From Auanema rhodensis (taxonomy: Eukaryota; Nematoda; Chromadorea; Rhabditida; Rhabditidae): 64,000 bases of DNA. The stretch lies in contig OZ059898.1 of NCBI GenBank assembly GCA_964057225.1, positions 3,038,001 to 3,102,000 of the forward strand, written 5' to 3'. The notes beneath the pieces are model-generated. The model did not search any database and was not told the DNA's origin. It saw only the letters and a list, made by a program, of their open reading frames with translations. Position numbers and translations under genes: made by a program. Every line of letters begins with the position of its first letter. Positions within the stretch are counted from its first letter, which is position 1. Below, in pieces: positions 14,733 through 28,026 of this stretch.

Positions 14733-15083
14733 AAAAACATCTACTTTTTGCTAAATTATTTTGAAATTTTTCGAAAAAATTTTTGTCAAAATGTTTTTGG
14801 AAGCAATGTTGAGTGTAAATGGAAACTCAACATACACTAATGCATCATTTTTCAAACGATCATAACTAATTTTTGTATCAAGCTTTTCTCAATGAAGTAT
14901 AGTGCATTCGATGCGGATTTTTAAGCTGCGTCGATCTGTGTTATCAGATTTGCGCTAGCTTAAAAATGCACCGAGATATCAACTGATATAAGTTCACACT
15001 TATATCCTCGATTTTCACCCTGAAGAATTAACTTTTTCGTTGAATAACATTGTCTATCGTCTTTGCCTTGAAAAATGGAATCT
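14733..15083. repeat. Single linking monomer
   Basis: This copy shares GTGTAAATGG and the GAAGTATAG change with the monomer at 15084, so the two look like a recent one-monomer duplication. It has TCAAGCTT, whereas the next has TTAAGCTT and GTGTATTCAG. Confidence 0.8.
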
Positions 15084-18000
15084 AAAAACATCTACTTTTT
15101 GCTAAATTATTTTGAAATTTTTCGAAAAAATTTTTGTCAAAATGTTTTTGGAAGCAATGTTGAGTGTAAATGGAAACTCAACATACACTAATGCATCATT
15201 TTTCAAACGATCATAACTAATTTTTGTATTAAGCTTTTCTCAATGAAGTATAGTGCATTCGATGCGGATTTTTAAGCTGCGTCGATCTGTGTATTCAGAT
15301 TTGCGCTAGCTTAAAAATGCACCGAGATATCAACTGATATAAGTTCACACTTATATCCTCGATTTTCACCCTGAAGAATTAATTTTTTCGTTGAATAACA
15401 TTGTCCATCGTCTTTGCCTTGAAAAATCGAATCTAAAAACATCTACTTTTCGCTAAATTAGATTGAAATTTTTCGAAAAAATTTTTGTCAAAATGTTTTT
15501 GGAAGCAATGTTGAGTGTACATGGAAACTCAACATACACTAATGCATCATTTTTCAAACGATCATAACTAATTTGTGTATCAAGCGTTTCTCAATGTAGT
15601 ATAGTGCATTCGATGCGGATTTTTAAGCTGCGTCGATCTGTGTTATCAGATTTGCGCTAGCTTAAAAATGCACCGAGATATCAACTGATATAAGTTCACA
15701 CTTATATCCTCGATTTTCACCCTGAAGAATTAATTTTTTCGTTGAATAACATTGTCCATCGTCTTTGCCTTGAAAAATGGAATCTAAAAACATCTACTTT
15801 TTGGTAAATTATTTTGAAATTTTTCGAAAAAATTTTTGTCAAAATGTTTTTGGAAGCAATGTTGAGTGTACATGGAAACTCAACATACACTAATGCATCA
15901 TTTTTCAAACGATCATAACTAATTTTTGTATTAAGCGTTTTTCAATGTAGTATAGTGTATTCGATGCGGATTTTTAAGCTGCGTCGATCTGTGTTATCAG
16001 ATTTGCGCTAGCTTAAAAATGCACCGAGATATCAACTGATATAAGTTCACACTTATATCCTCGATTTTCACCCTGAAGAATTAACTTTTTCGTTGAATAA
16101 CATTGTCTATCGTCTTTGCCTTGAGAAATGGAATCTAAAAACATCTACTTTTTGCTAAATTATTTTGAAATTTTTCGAAAAAATTTTTGTCAAAATGTTT
16201 TTGGAAGCAATGTTGAGTGTACATGGAAACTCAACATACACTAATGCATCATTTTTCAAACGATCATAACTAATTTTTGTATTAAGCTTTTCTCAATGAA
16301 GTATAGTGCATTCGATGCGGATTTTTAAGCTGCGTCGATCTGTGTATTCAGATTTGCGCTAGCTTAAAAATGCACCGAGATATCATCTGATATAAGTTCA
16401 CACTTATATCCTCGATTTTCACCCTGAAGAATTAATTTTTTCGTTGAATAACATTGTCCATCGTCTTTGCCTTGAAAAATCGAATCTAAAAACATCTACT
16501 TTTCGCTAAATTAGATTGAAATTTTTCGAAAAAATTTTTGTCAAAATGTTTTTGGAAGCAATGTTGAGTGTACATGGAAACTCAACATACACTAATGCAT
16601 CATTTTTCAAACGATCATAACTAATTTGTGTATCAAGCGTTTCTCAATGTAGTATAGTGCATTCGATGCGGATTTTTAAGCTGCGTCGATCTGTGTTATC
16701 AGATTTGCGCTAGCTTAAAAATGCACCGAGATATCAACTGATATAAGTTCACACTTATATCCTCGATTTTCACCCTGAAGAATTAATTTTTTCGTTGAAT
16801 AACATTGTCCATCGTCTTTGCCTTGAAAAATGGAATCTAAAAACATCTACTTTTTGGTAAATTATTTTGAAATTTTTCGAAAAAATTTTTGTCAAAATGT
16901 TTTTGGAAGCAATGTTGAGTGTACATGGAAACTCAACATACACTAATGCATCATTTTTCAAACGATCATAACTAATTTTTGTATTAAGCGTTTTTCAATG
17001 TAGTATAGTGTATTCGATGCGGATTTTTAAGCTGCGTCGATCTGTGTTATCAGATTTGCGCTAGCTTAAAAATGCACCGAGATATCAACTGATATAAGTT
17101 CACACTTATATCCTCGATTTTCACCCTGAAGAATTAACTTTTTCGTTGAATAACATTGTCTATCGTCTTTGCCTTGAGAAATGGAATCTAAAAACATCTA
17201 CTTTTTGCTAAATTATTTTGAAATTTTTCGAAAAAATTTTTGTCAAAATGTTTTTGGAAGCAATGTTGAGTGTACATGGAAACTCAACATACACTAATGC
17301 ATCATTTTTCAAACGATCATAACTAATTTTTGTATTAAGCTTTTCTCAATGAAGTATAGTGCATTCGATGCGGATTTTTAAGCTGCGTCGATCTGTGTAT
17401 TCAGATTTGCGCTAGCTTAAAAATGCACCGAGATATCATCTGATATAAGTTCACACTTATATCCTCGATTTTCACCCTGAAGAATTAATTTTTTCGTTGA
17501 ATAACATTGTCCATCGTCTTTGCCTTGAAAAATCGAATCTAAAAACATCTACTTTTCGCTAAATTAGATTGAAATTTTTCGAAAAAATTTTTGTCAAAAT
17601 GTTTTTGGAAGCAATGTTGAGTGTACATGGAAACTCAACATACACTAATGCATCATTTTTCAAACGATCATAACTAATTTTTGTATTAAGCTTTTTTCAA
17701 TGTAATATAGTGCATTCGATGCGGATTTTTAAGCTGCGTCGATCTGTGTTATCAGATTTGCGCTAGCTTAAAAATGCACCGAGATATCAACTGATATAAG
17801 TTCACACTTATATCCTCGATTTTCACCCTGAAGAATTAATTTTTTCGTTGAATAACATTGTCCATCGTCTTTGCCTTGAAAAATGGAATCTAAAAACATC
17901 TACTTTTTGGTAAATTATTTTGAAATTTTTCGAAAAAATTTTTGTCAAAATGTTTTTGGAAGCAATGTTGAGTGTACATGGAAACTCAACATACACTAAT

Positions 18001-19294
18001 GCATCATTTTTCAAACGATCATAACTAATTTTTGTATTAAGCGTTTTTCAATGTAGTATAGTGTATTCGATGCGGATTTTTAAGCTGCGTCGATCTGTGT
18101 TATCAGATTTGCGCTAGCTTAAAAATGCACCGAGATATCAACTGATATAAGTTCACACTTATATCCTCGATTTTCACCCTGAAGAATTAACTTTTTCGTT
18201 GAATAACATTGTCTATCGTCTTTGCCTTGAGAAATGGAATCTAAAAACATCTACTTTTTGCTAAATTATTTTGAAATTTTTCGAAAAAATTTTTGTCAAA
18301 ATGTTTTTGGAAGCAATGTTGAGTGTACATGGAAACTCAACATACACTAATGCATCATTTTTCAAACGATCATAACTAATTTTTGTATTAAGCTTTTCTC
18401 AATGAAGTATAGTGCATTCGATGCGGATTTTTAAGCTGCGTCGATCTGTGTATTCAGATTTGCGCTAGCTTAAAAATGCACCGAGATATCATCTGATATA
18501 AGTTCACACTTATATCCTCGATTTTCACCCTGAAGAATTAATTTTTTCGTTGAATAACATTGTCCATCGTCTTTGCCTTGAAAAATCGAATCTAAAAACA
18601 TCTACTTTTCGCTAAATTAGATTGAAATTTTTCGAAAAAATTTTTGTCAAAATGTTTTTGGAAGCAATGTTGAGTGTACATGGAAACTCAACATACACTA
18701 ATGCATCATTTTTCAAACGATCATAACTAATTTTTGTATTAAGCTTTTTTCAATGTAATATAGTGCATTCGATGCGGATTTTTAAGCTGCGTCGATCTGT
18801 GTTATCAGATTTGCGCTAGCTTAAAAATGCACCGAGATATCAACTGATATAAGTTCACACTTATATCCTCGATTTTCACCCTGAAGAATTAATTTTTTCG
18901 TTGAATAACATTGTCCATCGTCTTTGCCTTGAAAAATGGAATCTAAAAACATCTACTTTTTGGTAAATTATTTTGAAATTTTTCGAAAAAATTTTTGTCA
19001 AAATGTTTTTGGAAGCAATGTTGAGTGTACATGGAAACTCAACATACACTAATGCATCATTTTTCAAACGATCATAACTAATTTTTGTATTAAGCTTTTC
19101 TCAATGTTGTATAGTGCATTCGATGCGGATTTTTAAGCTGCGTCGATCTGTGTTATCAGATTTGCGCTAGCTTAAAAATGCACCGAGATATCAACTGATA
19201 TAAGTTCACACTTATATCCTCGATTTTCACCCTGAAGAAATAATTTTTTGTTGAATAACATTGTCCATCGTCTTTGCCTTGAAAAATGGAAACT
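15084..19294. repeat. Trimer HOR, 1053 bp, four copies
   Basis: The three monomers in order are marked by GAAGTATAG with GTGTATTCAG, by CGCTAAATTAGATTG, and by TTTTTGGTAAATT with (in most copies) TTGAGAAATGG. Units start at 15084, 16137, 17190 and 18243. The middle monomer comes in two forms: TTTGTGTATCAAGCG in units 1 and 2, but TTTTTGTATTAAGCTTTTTT with GTAATATAG in units 3 and 4. The last monomer of unit 4 departs from the pattern in its 3' half and is 350 bp because of a one-base loss near 19,249. Confidence 0.92.
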
Positions 19295-20346
19295 AAAAAC
19301 ATCTACTTTTTGCTAAATTATTTTGAAATTTTTCGAAAAAATTTTTGTCAAAATGTTTTTGGAAGCAATGTTGAGTGTACATGGAAACTCAACATACACT
19401 AATGCATCATTTTTCAAACGATCATAACTAATTTTTGTATTAAGCTTTTCTCAATGAAGTATAGTGCATTCGATGCGGATTTTTAAGCTGCGTCGATCTG
19501 TGTTATCAGATTTGCGCTAGCTTAAAAATGCACCGAGATATCAACTGATATAAGTTCACACTTATATCCTCGATTTTCACCCTGAAGAAATAATTTTTTC
19601 GTTGAATAACATTGTCCATCGTCTTTGCCTTGAAAAAAGGAATCTAAAAACATCTACTTTTTGCTAAATTATTTTGAAATTTTTCGAAAAAATTTTTGTC
19701 AAAATTTTTTGGAAGCAATGTTGAGTGTACATGGAAACTCAACATACACTAATGCATCATTTTTCAAACGATCATAACTAATTTTTGTATTAAGCGTTTT
19801 TCAATGTAGTATAGTGCATTCGATGCGGATTTTTAAGCTGCGTCGATCTGTGTTATCAGATTTGCGCTAGCTTAAAAATGCACCGAGATATCAACTGATA
19901 TAAGTTCACACTTATATCCTCGATTTTCACCCTGAAGAATTAACTTTTTCGTTGAATAACATTGTCTATCGTCTTTGCCTTGAAAAATGGAATCTAAAAA
20001 CATCTACTTTTTGGTGAATTATTTTGAAATTTTTCGAAAAAATTTTTGTCAAAATGTTTTTGGAAGCAATGTTGAGTGTATATGGAAACTCAACATACAC
20101 TAATGCATCATTTTTCTAACGATCATAACTAATTTTTGTATTTAGCTTTTCTCAATGTAGTATAGTGCATTCGATGCGGATTTGTAAGCTGCGTCGATCT
20201 GTGTTATCAGATTTGCGCTAGCTTAAAAATGCACCGAGATATCAACTGATATAAGTTCACACTTATATCCTCGATTTTCACCCTGAAGAATTAACTTTTT
20301 CGTTGAATAACATTGTCTATCGTCTTTGCTTTGAAAAATGGAATCT
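19295..20346. repeat. Three linking monomers
   Basis: They include one 350-bp copy at 19646-19995 and a divergent copy at 19996 that combines GGTGAATT, GTGTATATGG, TTCTAACG, GTATTTAGC and GGATTTGTAAGC. The last of these disturbs the outer arm of dyad 2. No HOR periodicity is visible. Confidence 0.82.
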
Positions 20347-22452
20347 AAAAACATCTACTTTTTGCTAAATTATTTTGAAATTTTTCGAAAAAATTCTTGT
20401 CAAAATGTTTTTGGAAGCAATGTTGAGTGTACATGGAAACTCAACATACACTAATGCATCATTTTTCAAACGATCATAACTAATTTTTGTATTAAGCTTT
20501 TCTCAATGTAGTATAGTGCATTCGATGCGGATTTTTAAGCTGCGTCGATCTGTGTTATCAGATTTGCGCTAGCTTAAAAATGCACCGAGATATGAACTGA
20601 TACAAGTTCACACTTATATCCTCGATTTTCACCCTGAAGAAATAATTTTTTCGTTGAATAACATTGTCCATCGTCTTTGCCTTGAAAAATGGAATCTAAA
20701 AACATCTACTTTTTGCTAAATTATTTTGAAATTTTTCGAAAAAATTTTTGTCAAAATGTTTTTGGAAGCAATGTTGAGTGTACATGGAAACTCAACATAC
20801 ACTAATGCATCATTTTTCTAACGATCATAACTAATTTTTGTATTAAGCTTTTCTCAATGTGGTATAGTGCATTCGATGCGGATTTTTAAGCTGCGTCGAT
20901 CTGTGTTATCAGATTTGCGCTAGCTTAAAAATGCACCGAGATATCAACTGATATAAGTTCACACTTATATCCTCGATTTTCACCCTGAAGAATTAACTTT
21001 TTCGTTGAATAACATTGTCTATCGTCTTTGCCTTGAAAAATGGAATCTAAAAACATCTACTTTTTGCTAAATTATTTTGAAATTTTTCGAAAAAATTCTT
21101 GTCAAAATGTTTTTGGAAGTAATGTTGAGTGTACATGGAAACTCAACATACACTAATGCATCATTTTTCAAACGATCATAACTAATTATTGTATTAAGCT
21201 TTTCTCAATGTAGTATAGTGCATTCGATGCGGATTTTTAAGCTGCGTCGATCTGTGTTATCAGATTTGCGCTAGCTTAAAAATGCACCGAGATATCAACT
21301 GATATAAGTTCACACTTATATCCTCGATTTTCACCCTGAAGAATTAACTTTTTCGTTGAATAACATTGTCTATCGTCTTTGCCTTGAAAAATGGAAACTA
21401 AAAACATCTACTTTTTGGTAAATTATTTTGAAATTTTTCGAAAAAATTTTTGTCAAAATGTTTTTGGAAGCAATGTTGAGTGTACATGGAAACTCAACAT
21501 ACACTAATGCATCATTTTTCTAACGATCATAACTAATTTTTGTATTAAGCTTTTCTCAATGTAGTATAGTGCATTCGATGCGGATTTTTAAGCTGCGTCG
21601 ATCTGTGTTATCAGATTTGCGCTAACTTAAAAATGCACCGAGATATCAACTGATACAAGTTCACACTTACATCCTCGATTTTCACCCTGAAGAAATAATT
21701 TTTTCGTTGAATAACATTGTCCATCGTCTTTGCCTTGAAAAATGGAATCTAAAAACATCTACTTTTTGCTAAATTATTTTGAAATTTTTCGAAAAAATTC
21801 TTGTCAAAATGTTTTTGGAAGTAATGTTGAGTGTACATGGAAACTCAACATACACTAATGCATCATTTTTCAAACGATCATAACTAATTATTGTATTAAG
21901 CTTTTCTCAATGTAGTATAGTGCATTCGATGCGGATTTTTAAGCTGCGTCGATCTGTGTTATCAGATTTGCGCTAGCTTAAAAATGCACCGAGATATCAA
22001 CTGATATAAGTTCACACTTATATCCTCGATTTTCACCCTGAAGAATTAACTTTTTCGTTGAATAACATTGTCTATCGTCTTTGCCTTGAAAAATGGAAAC
22101 TAAAAACATCTACTTTTTGGTAAATTATTTTGAAATTTTTCGAAAAAATTTTTGTCAAAATGTTTTTGGAAGCAATGTTGAGTGTACATGGAAACTCAAC
22201 ATACACTAATGCATCATTTTTCTAACGATCATAACTAATTTTTGTATTAAGCTTTTCTCAATGTAGTATAGTGCATTCGATGCGGATTTTTAAGCTGCGT
22301 CGATCTGTGTTATCAGATTTGCGCTAGCTTAAAAATGCACCGAGATATCAACTGATACAAGTTCACACTTACATCCTCGATTTTCACCCTGAAGAAATAA
22401 TTTTTTCGTTGAATAACATTGTCCATCGTCTTTGCCTTGAAAAATGGAATCT
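20347..22452. repeat. Dimer HOR, 702 bp, three copies
   Basis: AAATTCTTGTC occurs at 20391, 21093 and 21795, each 702 bp apart. The second and third units also share AATTATTGTATTAAG and GGAAGTAATG and are almost identical. The first unit lacks these and is more diverged. The partner monomer carries TTCTAACG and GATACAAG, with CTTACATCC in the last two units. Confidence 0.88.
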
Positions 22453-24908
22453 AAAAACATCTACTTTTTGCTAAATTATTTTGAAATTTTTCGAAAAAAT
22501 TTTTGTCAAAATGTTTTTGGAAGCAATGTTGAGTGTACATGGAAACTCAACATACACTAATGCATCATTTTTCTAACGATCATAACTAATTTTTGTATTA
22601 AGCTTTTCTCAATATAGTATAGTGCATTCGATGCGGATTTTTAAGCTGCGTCGATCTGTGTTATCAGATTTGCGCTAGCTTAAAAATGCACCGAGATATC
22701 AACTGATACAAGTTCACACTTATATCCTCGATTTTCACCCTGAAGAAATAATTTTTTCGTTGAATAACATTGTCCATCGTCTTCGCCTTGAAAAATGGAA
22801 TCTAAAAACATCTACTTTTTGGTAAATTATTTTGAAATTTTTCGAAAAAATTTTTGTCAAAATGTTTTTGGAAGCAATGTTGAGTGTACATGGAAACTCA
22901 ACATACACTAATGCATCATTTTTCAAACGATCATAACTAATTTTTGTATCAAGCGTTTCTCAATGTAGTATAGTGCATTCGATCCGGATTTTTAAGCTGC
23001 GTCGATCTGTGTTATCAGATTTGCGCTAGCTTAAAAATGCACCGAGATATCAACTGATATAAGTTCACACTTATATCCTCGATTTTCACCCTGAAGAATT
23101 AACTTTTTCGTTGAATAACATTGTCTATCGTCTTTGCTTTGAAAAATGGAATCTAAAAACATCTACTTTTTGCTAAATTATTTTGAAATTTTTCGAAAAA
23201 AGTTTTGTCAAAATGTTTTTGGAAGCAATGTTGAGTGTACATGGAAACTCAACATACACTAATGCATCATTTTTCAAACGATCATAACTAATTTTTGTAT
23301 TAAGCTTTTCTCAATGTAGTATAGTGCATTCGATGCGGATTTTTAAGCTGCGTCGATCTGTGTTATCAGATTTGCGCTAGCTTAAAAATGCACCGAGATA
23401 TGAACTGATACAAGTTCACACTTATATCCTCGATTTTCACCCTGAAGAAATAATTTTTTCGTTGAATATTATTGTCCATCGTCTTTGCCTTGAAAAAAGG
23501 ATTCTAAAAACATCTACTTTTTGCTAAATTATTTTGAAATTTTTCGAAAAAATTTTTGTCAAAATGTTTTTGGAAGCAATGTTGAGTGTACATGGAAACT
23601 CAACATACACTAATGCATCATTTTTCAAACGATCATAACTAATTTTTGTATCAAGCGTTTCTCAATGTAGTATAGTGCATTCGATCCGGATTTTTAAGCT
23701 GCGTTGATCTGTGTTATCAGATTTGCGCTAGCTTAAAAATGCACCGAGATATCAACTGATATAAGTTCACACTTATATCCTCGATTTTCACCCTGAAGAA
23801 ATAATTTTTTCGTTGAATAACATTGTCCATCGTCTTTGCCTTGAAAAAAGGAATCTAAAAACATCTACTTTTTGCTAAATTATTTTGAAATTTTTCGAAA
23901 AAATTTTTGTCAAAATTTTTTGGAAGCAATGTTGAGTGTACATGGAAACTCAACATACACTAATGCATCATTTTTCAAACGATCATAACTAATTTTTGTA
24001 TTAAGCGTTTTTCAATGTAGTATAGTGCATTCGATGCGGATTTTTAAGCTGCGTCGATCTGTGTTATCAGATTTGCGCTAGCTTAAAAATGCACCGAGAT
24101 ATCAACTGATATAAGTTCACACTTATATCCTCGATTTTCACCCTGAAGAATTAACTTTTTCGTTGAATAACATTGTCTATCGTCTTTGCCTTGAAAAATG
24201 GAATCTAAAAACATCTACTTTTTGGTAAATTATTTTGAAATTTTTCGAAAAAATTTTTGTCAAAATGTTTTTGGAAGCAATGTTGAGTGTACATGGAAAC
24301 TCAACATACACTAATGCATCATTTTTCAAACGATCATAACTAATTTTTGTATCAAGCGTTTCTCAATGTAGTATAGTGCATTTGATCCGGATTTTTAAGC
24401 TGCGTCGATCTGTGTTATCAGATTTGCGCTAGCTTAAAAATGCACCGAGATATCAACTGATATAAGTTCACACTTATATCCTCGATTTTCACCCTGAAGA
24501 ATTAACTTTTTCGTTGAATAACATTGTCTATCGTCTTTGCCTTGAAAAATGGAATCTAAAAACATCTACTTTTTGCTAAATTATTTTGAAATTTTTCGAA
24601 AAAATTTTTGTCAAAATGTTTTTGGAAGCAATGTTGAGTGTACATGGAAACTCAACATACACTAATGCATCATTTTTCAAACGATCATAACTAATTTTTG
24701 TATTAAGCTTTTCTCAATGTAGTATAGTGCATTCGATGCGGATTTTTAAGCTGCGTCGATCTGTGTTATCAGATTTGCGCTAGCTTAAAAATGCACCGAG
24801 ATATCAACTGATATAAGTTCACACTTATATCCTCGATTTTCACCCTGAAGAATTAACTTTTTCGTTGAATAACATTGTCTATCGTCTTTGCCTTGAAAAA
24901 TGGAATCT
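22453..24908. repeat. Seven monomers without a clear HOR
   Basis: All are satellite. The copy at 22804 has TTTTTGGTAAATT, and the 3' end of the copy before it has CTTCGCCTTG. Together they leave a 63-codon minus-strand frame open at 22735-22926, which I treat as chance. One 350-bp monomer lies at 23857-24206. Another copy has GTTGAATATTATTG near 23461. Confidence 0.82.
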
Positions 24909-26312
24909 AAAAACATCTACTTTTTGGTAAATTATTTTGAAATTTTTCGAAAAAATTTTTGTCAAAATGTTTTTGGAAGCAATCTTGAGTGTACATGGAA
25001 ACTCAACATACACTAATGCATCATTTTTCTAACGATCATAACTGATTTTTGTATTAAGCTTTTCTCAATGTAGTATAGTGCATTCGATGCGGATTTTTAA
25101 GCTGCGTCGATCTGTGTTATCAGATTTGCGCTAGCTTAAAAATGCACCGAGATATCAACTGATACAAGTTCACACTTATATCCTCGATTTTCACCCTGAA
25201 GAAATAATTTTTTCGTTGAATAACATTGTCCATCGTCTTTGCCTTGAAAAAAGGATTCTAAAAACATCTACTTTTTGCTAAATTATTTTGAAATTTTTCG
25301 AAAAAATTTTTGTCAAAATGTTTTTGGAAGCAATGTTGAGTGTACATGGAAACTCAACATACACTAATGCATCATTTTTCAAACGATCATAACTAATTTT
25401 TGTATCAAGCGTTTCTCAATGTAGTATAGTGCATTCGATCCGGATTTTTAAGCTGCGTCGATCTGTGTTATCAGATTTGCGCTAGCTTAAAAATGCACCG
25501 AGATATCAACTGATATAAGTTCACACTTATATCCTCGATTTTCACCCTGAAGAAATAATTTTTTCGTTGAATAACATTGTCCATCGTCTTTGCCTTGAAA
25601 AAAGGATTCTAAAAACATCTACTTTTTGCTAAATTATTTTGAAATTTTTCGAAAAAATTTTTGTCAAAATGTTTTTGGAAGCAATCTTGAGTGTACATGG
25701 AAACTCAACATACACTAATGCATCATTTTTCTAACGATCATAACTGATTTTTGTATTAAGCTTTTCTCAATGTAGTATAGTGCATTCGATGCGGATTTTT
25801 AAGCTGCGTCGATCTGTGTTATCAGATTTGCGCTAGCTTAAAAATGCACCGAGATATCAACTGATACAAGTTCACACTTATATCCTCGATTTTCACCCTG
25901 AAGAAATAATTTTTTCGTTGAATAACATTGTCCATCGTCTTTGCCTTGAAAAAAGGATTCTAAAAACATCTACTTTTTGCTAAATTATTTTGAAATTTTT
26001 CGAAAAAATTTTTGTCAAAATGTTTTTGGAAGCAATGTTGAGTGTACATGGAAACTCAACATACACTAATGCATCATTTTTCAAACGATCATAACTAATT
26101 TTTGTATCAAGCGTTTCTCAATGTAGTATAGTGCATTCGATCCGGATTTTTAAGCTGCGTCGATCTGTGTTATCAGATTTGCGCTAGCTTAAAAATGCAC
26201 CGAGATATCAACTGATATAAGTTCACACTTATATCCTCGATTTTCACCCTGAAGAAATAATTTTTTCGTTGAATAACATTGTCTATCGTCTTTGCCTTGA
26301 AAAATGGAATCT
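24909..26312. repeat. Dimer HOR, 702 bp, two copies
   Basis: The paired rare changes AATCTTGAG and AACTGATTTTTG recur at 24981 and 25683. The second monomer of each unit has TCAAGCG with GATCCGG. The end of unit 2 combines GAAGAAATAA with GTCTATCG (26251-26290), a combination not seen earlier in the array, which suggests a switch between monomer types close to the unit edge. Confidence 0.88.
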
Positions 26313-27716
26313 AAAAACATCTACTTTTTGGTAAATTATTTTGAAATTTTTCGAAAAAATTTTTGTCAAAATGTTTTTGGAAGCAATGTTGAGTGTACAT
26401 GGAAACTCAACATACACTAATGCATCATTTTTCTAACGATCATAACTAATTTTTGTATTAAGCGTTTCTCAATGTAGTATAGTGCATTCGATGCGGATTT
26501 TTAAGCTGCGTCGATCTGTGTTATCAGATTTGCGCTAGCTTAAAAATGCACCGAGATATCAACTGATACAAGTTCACACTTATATCCTCGATTTTCACCC
26601 TGAAGAATTAATTTTTTCGTTGAATAACATTGTCCATCGTCTTTGCCTTAAAAGAAGGATTCTAAAAACATCTACTTTTTGCTAAATTATTTCGAAATTT
26701 TTCGAAAAAATTTTTGTCAAAATGTTTTTGGAAGCAATGTTGAGTGTACATGGAAACTCAACATACACTAATGCATCATTTTTCAAACGATCATAACTAA
26801 TTTTTGTATCAAGCGTTTCTCAATGTAGTATAGTGCATTCGATGCGGATTTTTAAGCTGCGTCGATCTGTGTTATCAGATTTGCGCTAGCTTAAAAATGC
26901 ACCGAGATATCAACTGATATAAGTTCACACTTACATCCTCGATTTTCACCCTGAAGAATTAATTTTTTCGTTGAATAACATTGTCCATCGTCTTTGCCTT
27001 GAAAAAAGGAATCTAAAAACATCTACTTTTTGCTAAATTATTTTGAAATTTTTCGAAAAAATTTTTGTCAAAATGTTTTTGGAAGCAATGTTGAGTGTAC
27101 ATGGAAACTCAACATACACTAATGCATCATTTTTCAAACGATCATAACTAATTTTTGTATCAAGCGTTTCTCAATGTAGTATAGTGCATTCGATCCGGAT
27201 TTTTAAGCTGCGTCGATCTGTGTTATCAGATTTGCGCTAGCTTAAAAATGCACCGAGATATCAACTGATATAAGTTCACACTTATATCCTCGATTTTCAT
27301 CGTGAAGAATTAATTTTCTCGTTGAATAACATTGTCCATCGTCTTTGCCTTGAAAAAAGGAATCTAAAAACATCTACTTTTTGCTAAATTATTTTGAAAT
27401 TTTTCGAAAAAAGTTTTGTCAAAATGTTTTTGGAAGCAATGTTGAGTGTACATGGAAACTCAACATACACTAATGCATCATTTTTCTAACGATCATAACT
27501 AATTTTTGTATTAAGCTTTTCTCAATGTAGTATAGTGCATTCGATGCGGATTTTTAAGCTGCGTCGATCTGTGTTATCAGATTTGCGCTAGCTTAAAAAT
27601 GCATCGAGATATCAACTGATATAAGTTCACACTTATATCCTCGATTTTCACCCTGAAGAATTAATTTTCTCGTTGAATAACATTGTCCATCGTCTTTGCC
27701 TTGAAAAAAGGAATCT
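26313..27716. repeat. Four monomers without a clear HOR
   Basis: Private changes include CCTTAAAAGAAGG near 26,647, ATTTCGAAATT near 26,689, TTTTCATCGTG near 27,295 and AATGCATCGAG near 27,597. From here the TCATCC and TTTTCTCG forms appear, which dominate the next 14 kb. No non-satellite sequence is present. Confidence 0.82.
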
Positions 27717-28015
27717 AAAAACATCTACTTTTTGCTAAATTATTTTGAAATTTTCCGAAAAAATTTTTGTCAAAATGTTTTTGGAAGCAATGTTGAGTGT
27801 ACATGGAAACTCAACATACACTAATGCATCATTTTTCAAACGATCATAACTAATTTTTGTATTAAGCGTTTTTCAATGTAGTATAGTGCAATCGATGCGG
27901 ATTTTTAAGCTGCGTCGATCTGTGTTATCAGATTTGCGCTAGCTTAAAAATGCACCGAGATATCAACTGATATAAGTTCACACTTATATCCTCGATTTTC
28001 ATCCTGAAGAATTAA

Positions 28016-28026
28016 TTTTTTTTTAG
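28016..28026. other. T-run expansion, net 3-bp insertion
   Basis: Nine T followed by AG stand where most monomers have six T followed by CG before TTGAATAAC. The monomer at 27717 is therefore 354 bp. It is the only insertion found in the window. Confidence 0.9.

Noticed and set aside
15717-15908. Minus-strand 63-codon frame, also at 16770, 17823, 18876, 22735 and 41340
   Set aside because: It lies wholly inside satellite. It is open only where TTTTTGCT became TTTTTGGT, which removes a TAG on the minus strand, and where GTCCATC rather than GTCTATC is present. Most monomers have a stop there. There is no start context, signal, domain or conservation as protein, and the copies are spread by HOR duplication.
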